A stretch of DNA of 64,000 nucleotides from Buxus sempervirens (taxonomy: Eukaryota; Streptophyta; Magnoliopsida; Buxales; Buxaceae), in NCBI GenBank assembly GCA_947561395.2, contig OX387191.1:37279439-37343438 (forward strand). The letters run 5' to 3'. Positions within the stretch are counted from its first letter, which is position 1, and every line of letters begins with the position of its first letter. The notes below the pieces were generated by a model. The model did not search any database, was not told the DNA's origin, and was given only the letters and a program-made list of their open reading frames with translations. This document shows, piece by piece, positions 47,031-57,220 of the stretch. Both the position numbers and the translations under genes were made by a program.

Positions 47031-47721
47031 AGCCACGGTTAGGTAAAGTTTTAAATTTTATTTATTTAACAACGTAAGGGATCTATAGGGGAGAAATTTG
47101 ATATGTTGTCTGATGTAACAATTAAAGTCTGTGTAAAGATTGTCTCTGAACTCTGTGAAACCTCCGGATCAAATTGTTAAAATAAAAGGTTGCTGATTCA
47201 TAAAATGGAAAATAATAATAATAATAATAATAGTAAGGTAAACTATACAATTGTATATTAAAGAATTGAGGATGAGTGAGATACTAAATTTATTGTTGTT
47301 GAATGATATCTGGTGTTTTTATTATTGCTAAATGCTATCCGATGATTGTTGAGCCATTTGAGTAGGCGACGTGTCAAGGTGTGGTGAAGCAGGGTACCAT
47401 GCGGAACTACACTGAGTGCGAAACATATGCAATTGGGATATGTATTAGTATAAATAAGAAAGTGTATAAATACATATGGCAGATGTTGTTATAAATATAT
47501 TCCAGTTAAAAGCTAGTAGAAATTGCAAATTTCTTGCTCAAAACTTGCATATAGGCGGACGCGTTTATATGGAAAGATTGAGAATGGAAGGTTTGCGGAT
47601 TTCTTCTACAGTATTTTAAGTTAAGAAATTTCGGCTTTTAAAAAAAAAAAAATCATGAAATGCAATTTTGATTGTGAAAGTTAGCATGGAGCAGTGTGTT
47701 AAATTTCGAGGACGAAATTTT
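47031..47721. other. Gyp3 3' internal sequence, no gene
   Basis: It is AT-rich with an (AAT)n microsatellite at 47211-47233. No coding sequence or pol remnant could be recognised. It ends in the AAATTTCGAGGACGAAATTT block at 47701. Confidence 0.5.
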
Positions 47722-47736
47722 TGTAGGGGGAAAGAA
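47722..47736 (+). promoter_or_regulatory. Polypurine tract of Gyp3
   Basis: TGTAGGGGGAAAGAA precedes the 3' LTR start TGTAAAACCCC. Confidence 0.85.
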
Positions 47737-50298
47737 TGTAAAACCCCGATATTTTCTAAGGATTTTTTTTATTTATGTGGGCGAATAAGCTTAAGTAGAT
47801 GCGGGTATATGTAGGGATTTCAATGGGCGAGCATGCACGGGATCAATGAGTTTCAAAGGGTGTCGAGCGCAAATACTTAGGGAAGCGTATGAAGGTATAT
47901 ATATATACTAAAAAGGAAAATTAGGTCTTTGGTTTTAAAATACTCGTATCAATACTTTTGGCAATACTTTTGTTAACTGAAGAACTTGGGCGATTTGGCG
48001 ATTGGCAGCTACTGTGGCGATTAGGGTTTCACTGGGAAGAGACGAGAACCACGAGAGCTACGACTGGATTAGTGGAGTCGGAGATCCAGATTTCAGTGGG
48101 TTTTTCCTCTCGCGAACAGGGGATCAGTTCGGCTACCTTCGCATCCACGCGCACAGTCGGAGTCGGCGATCGGCCGTGGTTGTGGAATAAGGCTGTTATT
48201 CTGGGATAAGCGTATAAGAGTGAGTAGCATTGATTTACAACTGAGGTTTTAGTTTATTCGTGATGGTATTCTGATTGCATGGTTGTATTCTGTATTCTGA
48301 GTTTTGTATTCTGAGTTTTCTGGGTTTTCTGGAATATCATGAGTCCGAGCATGAGAGTGAATTACAACTTGAAATAAAATGTGTTTAGATTAAATCCAAA
48401 ACTAGTTGGGAAGTGTTCTGGGCATATTAGGAGACTATTGGAACAATTACAGATCGAAAAAGATCGGCCAGAGATGGAGATCTCGAAATAACAGAGAGTC
48501 GAAAATCGCAGTGAGTATCCGCCGACTTGGCGCTCACTTGCGCTCACTTAGGAAGTAGGCGCCTTTTAATTTCACTACCCACCGAGCTGGCGCTCAGCTC
48601 GCGCTCACTTAAAAAGCATGCGCAAATCTTGCGCGAAGCTGGCGCTGACCTCGCGCCCACTTCCCGCCCATCTCGCGCTCACTTAATATCGAGTGAGCGC
48701 ATAGTCAAAATTTACCTAATTCCTATCCGCCGACGGGCGCTCACCTGGTGCTCACTTCAGGAGGTGAGCGCATAGTCCAATACACTTACCGAATTGGAAT
48801 TTTGACTAAACCAAGGGGTTTTTGATGACTTGAGGGTTAAACCACTTAACTATTCACTTGTTTGGGGACTTTGGAACCTACTTTGCCTATGCAATTATTA
48901 GAGGAAAATTTAGTGAAATTCTTAAAAGCTTCCAAGGTTGAGTTTAGGTTATTTGTAAGTGTTGTGCCGGATACCAAAACACTAGGAGTTCCTAGTTAGT
49001 TTCCCTCTATTTTATACACTATTTTGATTGAGAAATTATTAAATTGTGGTTTCACTTGTTTGGATAATTCTGAATGTATTGTAAAGATTTTCTTGGTATG
49101 AATAATTGAGTTTTATTTCCAAATGGCATGTGTTACGGAAATGAGAAAATATTGAAAGTACTTGAGGTACTGCTTGGTCCAGAGGGATAGGTGATGAACT
49201 GTGATGAGTTATACATGATGTGGAATGAATGGTTTTATTTTGATGTTGGAATTGAGATTATACGATGATTTACTGTTTTGGTTTAGCTTGTCGTGGATCA
49301 AGAGTCTAAGCTTAGTAATGTGATGCTTTTGTTTTATTGGAGTAATGGCATGGCCATGGAGTGTTGCCACGACCGGTGTAGAGCAGCCAAAAACCATGAG
49401 TAGGCCTGGTTGTCAATGTCGAAACCCTGAGTAGGCCGGCATTGGATGACGAAACCCTGAGTAGGCCGTCATTTCAGAGTATCCGAAACCCTGAGTAGGC
49501 CGGAACTGTGTACATGGAGGTGTGGAGGTCGCTCTGGCATGTTGATTAACCAATGTAAACAACTACATGACATTGACCACTGTGGGGATTTGTTTTTGTT
49601 TGACGTGATATGTTTTATTCGCTGGTTTATTGGTGCGGAGTAGCCCATGATAAAATACTCTATTGGTGCGGAGTAGCCCATGATAAATTACTCTATTGGT
49701 GCGGAGTAGCCCATGATTAAATACTCTATTGGTGCGGAGTAGCCCATGATAAAATACTCTATTGGTGCGGAGTGGCCCATGATAAACACTCTGGTATTTC
49801 AAAAACCTGAGTTGTTGAACTATGTTCTCTTCGATATGTTGCTACCTGGTTATACGTGACTTTACGGCTATATGCATGATTGATATCGTCTTTACTGCTT
49901 GGTTTATACGATGGTTTTCCTCACGGATGTAAATTGGATCGTTGAAGTTTTGTTGGGTTATACGTGTTATCATCGTTGTATATGGTTTGAAATCGTGGCA
50001 TGTTTTAGAATTGAACTAGATGTATTTGTGCATGCATGTGCTGCTCACTGGGATATTCGTATCTCACCCCGTTGCTTTCGTTTTGTTTTCAGATACTTTT
50101 GGAGAGCTCGATACTTGCGGGTAGTTACTTGGACATGTGAGTTTTATTTTAGTTTGGGAATATTTTAGCGCACTCTGTTATATAGCTATTGTTGTATTCA
50201 TGTTTTTCCTTCACTCTGATATTGCGATCCTGTGTTTTAGATTAACCTCCGGGGATGAGGTACGGTGTTATTTCGTGACTCGGATCTGGGGCGTTACA
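47737..50298 (+). repeat. Gyp3 3' LTR (2562 bp)
   Basis: It is the partner of 32419-35011, followed by the target duplication ACACG. The 33-bp repeat at 49628-49792 has five units instead of six; otherwise only scattered base changes are seen. Confidence 0.95.
49628..49792 (+). repeat. 33-bp tandem repeat, five units (Gyp3 3' LTR)
   Basis: The unit is the same as at 34308-34505; the one-unit difference explains most of the LTR length difference. Confidence 0.93.
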
Positions 50299-50303
50299 AC
50301 ACG

Positions 50304-51050
50304 GGGCATCCCCGAGATACACGGAGGTAACAACATCCCGAGATACACGGAGCATCTCCGAGATACACCGAGGAAAGATGACCATCAAAGAAATCCCAAA
50401 AACATCATTCCAGTACATGAAGAAAACCAAATAATCACATTTATCCAAAATAATTTGATTTCAAGTCCTTTTTCATAGTATTGCATAAAATTCCCTTTTA
50501 TAGTCAAAGTTTGGTGAAATTTCTCAATTTTCAGTTAAACCGGCAAATCCGAGTGTAGATACCAAAATTGAACTATGTTACTTAAATCTGTCTTGTATTA
50601 CTTGCTTAAATCCTAAACAGTAACTTACAAGTAGGATTTATACTCATATCACCTTTATTTTAGACTAAATCATCAATTTCTCTCTTAGTACCCTTATTTC
50701 ATCTAAAACCCCACATTGGTTTCCTTTACCAATTTAATACAACATACCATAGTTCATCACAAACCTTAGAACATATCCTTTTTAAGTTCATATGATTTAC
50801 ATCTTAACTAATTTTAATATAGTTCAGATTTGCATTACTTTACTTCCCTAACTCACAACTTCTTTACTTAAGAAATTATATTTTCAGTATTTAAATTTTC
50901 CAGATATGTTTCCATTTTAGTTCTTCATTTCATTTTATTCTCTAATGTGCTTCTAATAACCCAGATGTAATCTGAACTTTAAGCAACCTTTACAATGATC
51001 TTTACTTTGAGTTTTAATGCCCAAAACTTACTTATACCAAAATCTGAAAT
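50304..51050 (-). repeat. X left palindrome, outer arm, part 2
   Basis: It continues the reverse-oriented LTR after Gyp3 and is the reverse complement of about 51092-51800. It keeps one extra ~43-bp unit of a GTGTATCTCGGGATG-type repeat (50304-50375), which accounts for the difference in arm length. It ends at the loop. Confidence 0.92.
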
Positions 51051-51091
51051 GAATATAGAAAAGAAGGAAATAAGTTAAATAATCTTGGTGT
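51051..51091. other. 41-nt loop at the centre of the X left palindrome
   Basis: The arms abut it as ...CCAAAATCTGAAAT and ATTTCAGATTTTGG.... The loop is A-rich and unmatched on the other side. Confidence 0.9.
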
Positions 51092-52648
51092 ATTTCAGAT
51101 TTTGGTATAAGTAAGTTTTGGGCATTAAAACTCAAAGTAAAGATCATTGTAAAGGTTGCTTAAAGTTCAGATTACATCTGAGTTATTGGAAGCACATTAG
51201 AGAATAAAATGAAATGAAGAACTAAAATGGAAACATATTTGGAAAATTTAAATATTGAAAATATAATTTCTTAAGTAAAGAAGTGGTGAGTTAGGGAAGT
51301 AAAGTAATGCAAATCTGAATTATATTACAATTAGTTAAGATGTAAATCATATGAACTTCAAAAGGATATGTTCTAAGGTTTGTGATGAACTATGGTATGT
51401 TGTATTAAATTGGTAAAGGAAACCAATGTGGGGTTTTAGATGAAATAAGGGTACTAAGAGAGAAGTTGAGGATTTAGTCTAAAATAAAGGTGATATGAGT
51501 ATAGATCCTACTTGTAAGTTACTGTTTAGGATTTAAGCAATTAATACAGACAGATTTAAGTAACATAGTTAAATTTTGGTATCTACACTCGGATTTGCTG
51601 GTTTAACCGAAAATTGAGAAATTTCACCAAACTTTGACTATAAAGGGAATTTTATGCAATACTATGAAAATGGACTTGAAATCAAATTATTTTGGATAAA
51701 TGTGATTATTTGGTTTTCTTCATGTACTGGAATGATGTTTTTGGGATTTCTTTGAGGGTCATCTTTCCTCCGTGTATCTCAGAGATGCCCCGTGTAGCTC
51801 GGGATGATATGATTGAGATTGAGATTGAGATGAGTTGTGCTTATTGGATTTTCACTGTTGGTTTTGGTTTTAGAGTCTAGTGGGCATAGCTCGATATGGA
51901 TCCATGTTAGGAGCTAGACAGTGGGAAGGATTGTTCTTTGCTAGTCGTAATACCTTGTCCACGTACGTGTTCCATCGTGTATCTCGATGAGGCCTTCTCT
52001 GTATCTGGTTGGCTGTGGCTATGTTTGGGATAGTACATGCCAACCCATTACTGTATCTGAATGGGTTCTCCCGCAATAAGTCGATGACCGTGTAGCTCGG
52101 CTTCGCTCATAAGCCAGGAGGTGGCATAGTGAGCATGGTCTTACACTAGTTAAAGGCAGTCTTATTTCATGAGTCCTACGGTGATTTATCGACTGTTGAT
52201 TTGATGTTACATATATGTTTGTTGAACTAGATTATTCTTGTATCTCATACTGATTGATTGGATTACTGTTTAATTACTCGGATTATTCGGAACTGAGGTG
52301 TTATCGCTACTGTTGCATGATTTACAACTGTATTATATTTTAGAACTGATGAACTGTATTTGAGCATGCATGTGCTGCTTACTGGGATATTCGTATCTCA
52401 TTCATTTCCGTTTTGTTTTGTTTTCAGATTCTGGTAAGGACGGCACCAGCGGGTATAGGCTTGGTTAATGTGAGTTAGCCTCGGTTATGGTATTTTATAT
52501 TGGAGCTTGGGTTATAGTGCACTCTGATTTTATAATTATTGTTTAATTCATGTTTTTCCTTCACTTTGATTTGTTATCCTGGGTTATATAATAACCTTCG
52601 GAGATAAGTTACGGTTTTATCTATGTAACTTGGATCCGTGGCGTTACA
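51092..52648 (+). repeat. X left palindrome, inner arm (forward R-U5 part of LTR)
   Basis: It ends ATCCGTGGCGTTACA, directly followed by a PBS, so it is the 3' part of a 5' LTR. It matches the Gypsy1 LTR from about 5270 to 6107 in order (CTCGATATGGATCCAT, GTGTTCCATCGTGTA, GGGATATTCGTATCTCA). The first ~850 bp of a normal LTR are absent. Confidence 0.92.
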
Positions 52649-52650
52649 GA

Positions 52651-52662
52651 TGGTATCAGAGC
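52651..52662 (+). promoter_or_regulatory. PBS, initiator tRNA-Met type (element X)
   Basis: TGGTATCAGAGC lies two bases after the inner arm end. Confidence 0.95.
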
Positions 52663-55153
52663 ATATCAGAGTCATGAAAGGAAACATGATATAAGGATAG
52701 GAAACCGTAGGATTGCCTTGGGGGTTGTGTGCTCGCTAGATAGCACTCCATAAATAGGAAATATAGGATGAGAGTGATCCTTTCATTAATATTGTAGCAT
52801 TTATTATTATTAAAGATTAAGTTACTTGTTCCCTTACATTGTATTTATATGTGATAGTATGGATTGTTATTTATGATGTAGAGTATTAATATTAATTTTG
52901 CATGATTAGAGAAAAGTTATTGTAGTTTTATTTGGAAGATAATTTAAGATTCTGAGAAGTAGTTGATGTGGAGATAAACAGTAGGATGAAAATTTTGGAG
53001 ATGTGAGATAATCCCAATTATTATTGATAATAGTGGAAACATTAACTTGGTGATGGTTGATTAAGCATGCATGCTATTGTATGCTTAATTGAATGATGAA
53101 CTAGATGTATATAGCTATACTTAAGTAGTGTAAGGCATCGGCCAATGCTGAACATATATTTGGGTATTAAGCTTTATACAAATGGGGTATGTAATGAAAT
53201 ATTTATATATAAATCAGAAACTGTTTTGTGCTATATTGCTTAATTTAAGTTAGAAGGGGACTTACATGATTTCTTCCCTATCCTTCATATAGGTGCACAT
53301 ATATGAAAGGGTGGGTGATAGCAAGTCGTGATGTTCTCTTTTGGGTTATTTTATATTTTATTAATATGTATAAATCTTAAGAGTAAGAAATTGTGAGTGA
53401 TTAAATTTATGAGGAGTATTAAGGATGGATTGGTGATTTGGAAAATTAATGAAGGTGCGGTGGAAGCGTAGTGGATTTAAAGAACCAAGGATGAGATATC
53501 TATCATGAGAAGAACTTCCTCTGTCAGGATTTGGAATTGGCGAATATGAGGTCCACATTTAAATATTGGAAGAAATTACTTTTAGGAAATAAAGTTTGAA
53601 GTATACTTTAATAATAAGAATTTGAGAGGCATATTATCACAAGAAGAACATAATGAGAGATTTATAGAGAATTTCTTTCGGATCGTAGCGTGCTATCAAT
53701 TCTAACATGGAGGGCTGGGAAATATTAAGTGGTGATAGATGTGAGAATTACATCTAGGAATTGAAGTTACAATTCTCTATAGCTTGAGTTTTGGTTATGC
53801 TTTTGGTAGTGAGGATTTCTACAATTGATGAAATGCCTTTCAAGTTGGTTCGGCTATGTGAACAATTACAATAGGGAAGAGTGGGTACCTTCTGTTCCTT
53901 CAGAAGGGAATTATTCCATTTATGATCTAGATTAGTTCTCTGAAATAAACTCAACTAGTTAAACTTCTGAAAAAGGTGGCGGCCGAATTGGATCTTGCAT
54001 GCTAGAAGTGTGCTCTGCGAATTGAGAGTTTTGAATGTTCTAAATTGTTTCCTTCCGGGTAAGAATTAGTTTTGATTAGGATCTAATTTGTTTAATTCTA
54101 GCATTAATCAAAGAGAAATTCAGATCTGCAGAGATCTGATCTAGAAGTTAAATTTCTGTAGTAAGGTCTAGTGTGATCAGATCTAGAAATGGGCATGGGT
54201 GATCTTCATTTGATGATTTAAGAAGTTTATTAGCTCAAAATTTCTTCGAAGATGTAAATGATACTTTTGTTTCCAGTTTAGAATGATTAAATTGTGGTGT
54301 AGAATTGTATGAGCACATAAACAGATTTTCCTCTATTTTGGTTGGTCATGGGCGCCTACGCATGTGCAGTAGCAAAAATTTGATTTCATTAAAATCAGAG
54401 GTGTGTTTGTCGATTTATTTGCTGATTTCAGGTGTGCTAGAATTGAAATGGTGAAAAGAAAACTATATTAGTTCATTCATAATCTGAAATTACATCTGTT
54501 TTATTAAAATTTTGGGTGAGGAAGATATATGGTGTGGTATTGCGTTTCAATTAAATCCAACTTAATACCAAAACATCCTTTAGATGATGAGAACCAATAT
54601 GGAAAAGGTCTAGAATCTAAACAGCAGATTAGTCCTAGAAGTTTTGTATCAGCCACACTTCACTTTTGTGAATAATGATATGCTGAATTAGGATTATAAA
54701 TGGAATCGGTGAATGTAAAGTCAGGTTATGCATAATCATGGTGTAAGGAAATTTCAGAGGTTAGGATATTGAAGTTTCTTTTGGTGGGAAAATTGATTAT
54801 AGCATGGGTTATGTGGAGCCTGATTTGAGTTAATATAATTGGGAAGAGATAAATATTAGATTCAGATTTAGGCATACCAAAGAGTTAGTGAAAAGAAGGG
54901 ATGGGACTACTATAGACTTAGAGTGCAAGGATGAGTTATTGAGGTTTGGGATAGGATCAGTGTGCAAAGATCTACGGGATGTTATACGAGAAGAAAACTG
55001 TTTCAAATGAATATAAGCAAGTGTTTTGGAAGAGAGACAACTAGATGAAGGAAACCTATTTGGAATTGGTTGTTACATCATGAAGTGAAAACCTGTAGGT
55101 GATAGCATGATGTGAAATTTCGTGGATGAAATTTTTTTTAAAGGAGGAGAGTA
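52663..55153 (+). other. Decayed internal region of element X
   Basis: No intact ORF is present. One stretch (about 54856-54960) resembles Gypsy1 at 10045-10140, before the integrase zinc domain (AGGCATACCAAAGAGTTA against AGGCACACCAAGGAGTTA), so this is a remnant of a Tekay pol. The rest is AT-rich and unrecognised. It ends GTGAAATTTCGTGGATGAAA and a PPT (AAAGGAGGAGAGTA, 55140-55153). Confidence 0.6.
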
Positions 55154-55438
55154 TGTAAAATCCAAGATTTTAATGAAATTAAAATCTGTTATTTTAGTAA
55201 TTAATTAATTAAGGCTAAATTGAAAAAGTATGCAGAATCGGAGATCGAGAGGGTTTGTTTGAGGTTTCGTGTAAATCAATTTGGAAAACTCTATTTATTA
55301 AGGTGAGGAAAATTGGTTTACACGGAACCTTGAACGAACCTTCTCGATCTCCGATTCTGCATACTTTTTCAATTTAGCCTTAATTAATTAATTACTAAAA
55401 TAACAGATTTTAATTTCATTAAAATCTGGGATTTTATA
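55154..55438. repeat. X right palindrome: first 129 bp of LTR, loop, same reversed
   Basis: Arm 55154-55282 starts TGTAAAATCC, as LTRs of this family do. Arm 55310-55438 is its reverse complement, ending GGATTTTATA. The 100 bp nearest the ends match almost fully; the 30 bp nearest the loop hold several C/T differences. The loop is about 27 nt. The last bases read TATA where TACA is expected, a C-to-T change, beside AAGGT where GAGGT is expected. Confidence 0.92.
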
Positions 55439-55443
55439 AAGGT

Positions 55444-56750
55444 TGCTTGTCAGGATGCCTTCAAGCGAGATGTGCGACACCAGTCCTACCAGTGTTTCAT
55501 TGGGAGACTTGGTAGGATCATGTACTTAGGCGAGCGCCTGTACTTTCAGCATGCCAGTGTCCCTCGCATTCCCGTTTATCCACCTCCTGTTGGTCCTACC
55601 ATCCTCCTGCCCGGATTTGATGTTGCACAGTTTGATCAGTGGGAGGATGTAGAGGCACTTACAGTAGCCGGGGATTATGATGAGTGGATCCAGAGAACAT
55701 CCATCGGCTATTTGATGGACCGGCCACTCGTACCGGGGTGACTGAGATAGGCGGGATTTTTATCCGGGTCCATGATGACACTGTAAGTTTACGATCTGCT
55801 TTCTTCATCTCATTTCCTTCAATTCTGTATTTGTGACTATAATCCCATTCTTATTGGTAGGTAGAGGAGTTGAATGCTCTTCAGGACCAGTTCCAGAGTC
55901 AGCGGGCCGCAGTCGATGATATTTATCGCTGAGCATGATGCGACCATGACCCAGAGAGATGCACGGATCAGAGAGCTAGAGGCTCTGATCCTAGAGAGGT
56001 ACAGCCAGATTTTTGAGAGGAATAGCGGATTTCATACTTAGAGGCTGAGCTTGGGACACGAAAGGTATATAGTTCTCCATTTCTTTCATTTCTATGTTTT
56101 CCTATTGTTCTGATATGAACTGTTTGACTTCTGCAGGATCCGGTCCCAAATCACGGTGTTGCCTTCGAGCCAGATCTTCCTGTTCTTGGTCCATCTCCGG
56201 TTCGAACCGCTGATCCCGAGGACGCCCCGGCCGCTGACTCGGTTGCATTTCTTGTACCTGCTGTTGCAGCTGATCCTGTCGGTACCTCATCTCCTATGAT
56301 GGCTCCTACTCCTGCTCCTGATGTCCCTAGTAAGTTTACTTCAGTTTCCTCTCGTTGGTTCATTTTGGTACTTCAATTTCTAACTTCATTTCCATTAATC
56401 CAGCTGTTTCTGTTCCTGATCCTCCTTTAGCTGCGGCCGAGACTTCTGGAGCTACGGGAGTCGATACTGCTGTGGCCGAGGACCCAGCTGAGCCTGAGGC
56501 GGCTATCCTTCCAGCCGAGCCTGCTCCTACCGAGCCAGAGGCTTCTTCATCTGATTCTGTTCCCACGGGCCCCTATCCTGAAAATTTGGCCTACTTTCTG
56601 GAGTATCAGATTCAGTCCATTGTGGGTCGGATGCCTCACCACGCCGCCGCGTGTATCATCTCCCATGTCTTTAGGCGTTGACCATCTCGAGGTAGAGGCC
56701 GCAGAGGGGCACGTGGCAGAGGACGTGGGGATGATCCTGCACAGGAGTAG
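55444..56750 (+). pseudogene. aORF1 3' part: end of mobile domain, coiled coil, P/A-rich and RG-rich tail
   Basis: Exon 5 resumes in frame after X (DAFKRDVRHQSYQ, then RIMYLGERLYFQH, like the LGER region late in plant mobile domains) and ends at ACACT|GTAAGT (55782), with a one-base loss near 55740. Exon 6 (55861-56064) encodes a coiled coil (ELNALQDQFQSQ; RDARIRELEALILER) with a frameshift and a TAG. Exon 7 is 56137-56329. Exon 8 (56404-56750) encodes an acidic Pro/Ala-rich stretch and, after a TGA where CGA is expected, an RG-rich tail (RGRGRRGARGRGRGDD). The RG ends at both termini suggest RNA or chromatin contact. About 800 residues in all. Confidence 0.7.
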
Positions 56751-56948
56751 TAGATTAGGATTTTTGGATATTTACATTACCCTTGTACAAACGAGACTTG
56801 TATATATATGAAAAAATCTTTTTATTCATTCTCTCTTGTTCTGCTCTCTTTTTCTTTTCTTCTCATTTTTCTGCAATTATAACTAGTATACAGGTAAAAA
56901 ATTTTAATTTTTTTTCCTTTTCTCTTTTTTTTTTTTGCTCTTTTTCCT
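56751..56948. other. Spacer between aORF1 and the aORF2 promoter
   Basis: No gene is seen. It should hold the aORF1 3' untranslated region. A T/C-rich tract at about 56830-56945 leads into the palindromes, as the tract at 14190-14353 does before aORF1. Confidence 0.5.
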
Positions 56949-57092
56949 TGTATCCGATATATCAGATCGGATACAGTAACATTTTTTTGTATCCGACATG
57001 ACACGTCGGATACAAACAATTTCTCTTGTATCCAGCATTTTTCGTCGGATATGAACAAAAGCTTTTGTATCCGATCTGATATGTCAGATACA
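56949..57092. repeat. Four phased palindromes upstream of aORF2
   Basis: Inverted repeats GTATCCGA...TCGGATAC and variants start near 56949, 56988, 57028 and 57066, spacing 38-40 bp. The last ends about 9 bp before a TATA box. Half-sites match the Tat LTR and aORF1 arrays. Confidence 0.87.
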
Positions 57093-57100
57093 TTAAAACA

Positions 57101-57108
57101 TGCTATAA
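57101..57108 (+). promoter_or_regulatory. TATA box of aORF2
   Basis: GCTATAAAAGC lies directly after the palindromes and about 115 bp before the ATG; a second TTTATAAAACC lies near 57156. Confidence 0.55.
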
Positions 57109-57220
57109 AAGCAATTGGCCTCAGGATTTGCATCATTTTTACGAGTTTTTGAGTTTATAAAACCCCCTTTTCACCTCTTTCCTCCTCCCATTGATTCTTA
57201 GCAAGCTTCAATCATCCCTA

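Larger units (their letters stand above)
32419..50298 (+). mobile_element. Gyp3: non-autonomous Tekay-like element carrying an antisense gene
   Basis: It is flanked by ACACG (32414-32418 and 50299-50303). Two LTRs of 2593 and 2562 bp differ mainly by one 33-bp repeat. A tRNA-Met PBS follows the 5' LTR, and a PPT with the AAATTTCGAGGACGAAATTT block precedes the 3' LTR. No gag or pol is present. The internal region (about 3.5 kb without the nested Athila) holds a short leader, a gene on the opposite strand with its own apparent promoter, and about 700 bp of non-coding sequence. It must have used proteins from relatives. Confidence 0.9.
31566..55438 (+). mobile_element. Element X: Tekay-related retrotransposon with palindromic (fold-back) LTR ends
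   Basis: It is flanked by GAGGT (31561-31565) and AAGGT (55439-55443), and removing it restores the aORF1 frame. The left end is the reverse complement of the last ~1.6 kb of an LTR, then a 41-nt loop, then the same LTR part forward, ending GGCGTTACA before a tRNA-Met PBS. About 2.5 kb of decayed internal sequence follows. At the right end a PPT leads into the first 129 bp of the LTR, a loop, and that 129 bp reversed. The outer termini are thus true U5 and U3 ends in inverted orientation. Gyp3 is inserted in the left arm. Confidence 0.85.

Noticed and set aside
50304-52648. Two separate head-to-head LTR insertions in place of one palindromic end
   Set aside because: There is no target duplication at the inner borders, and the outer flanks and aORF1 frame fit a single insertion of the whole X unit.
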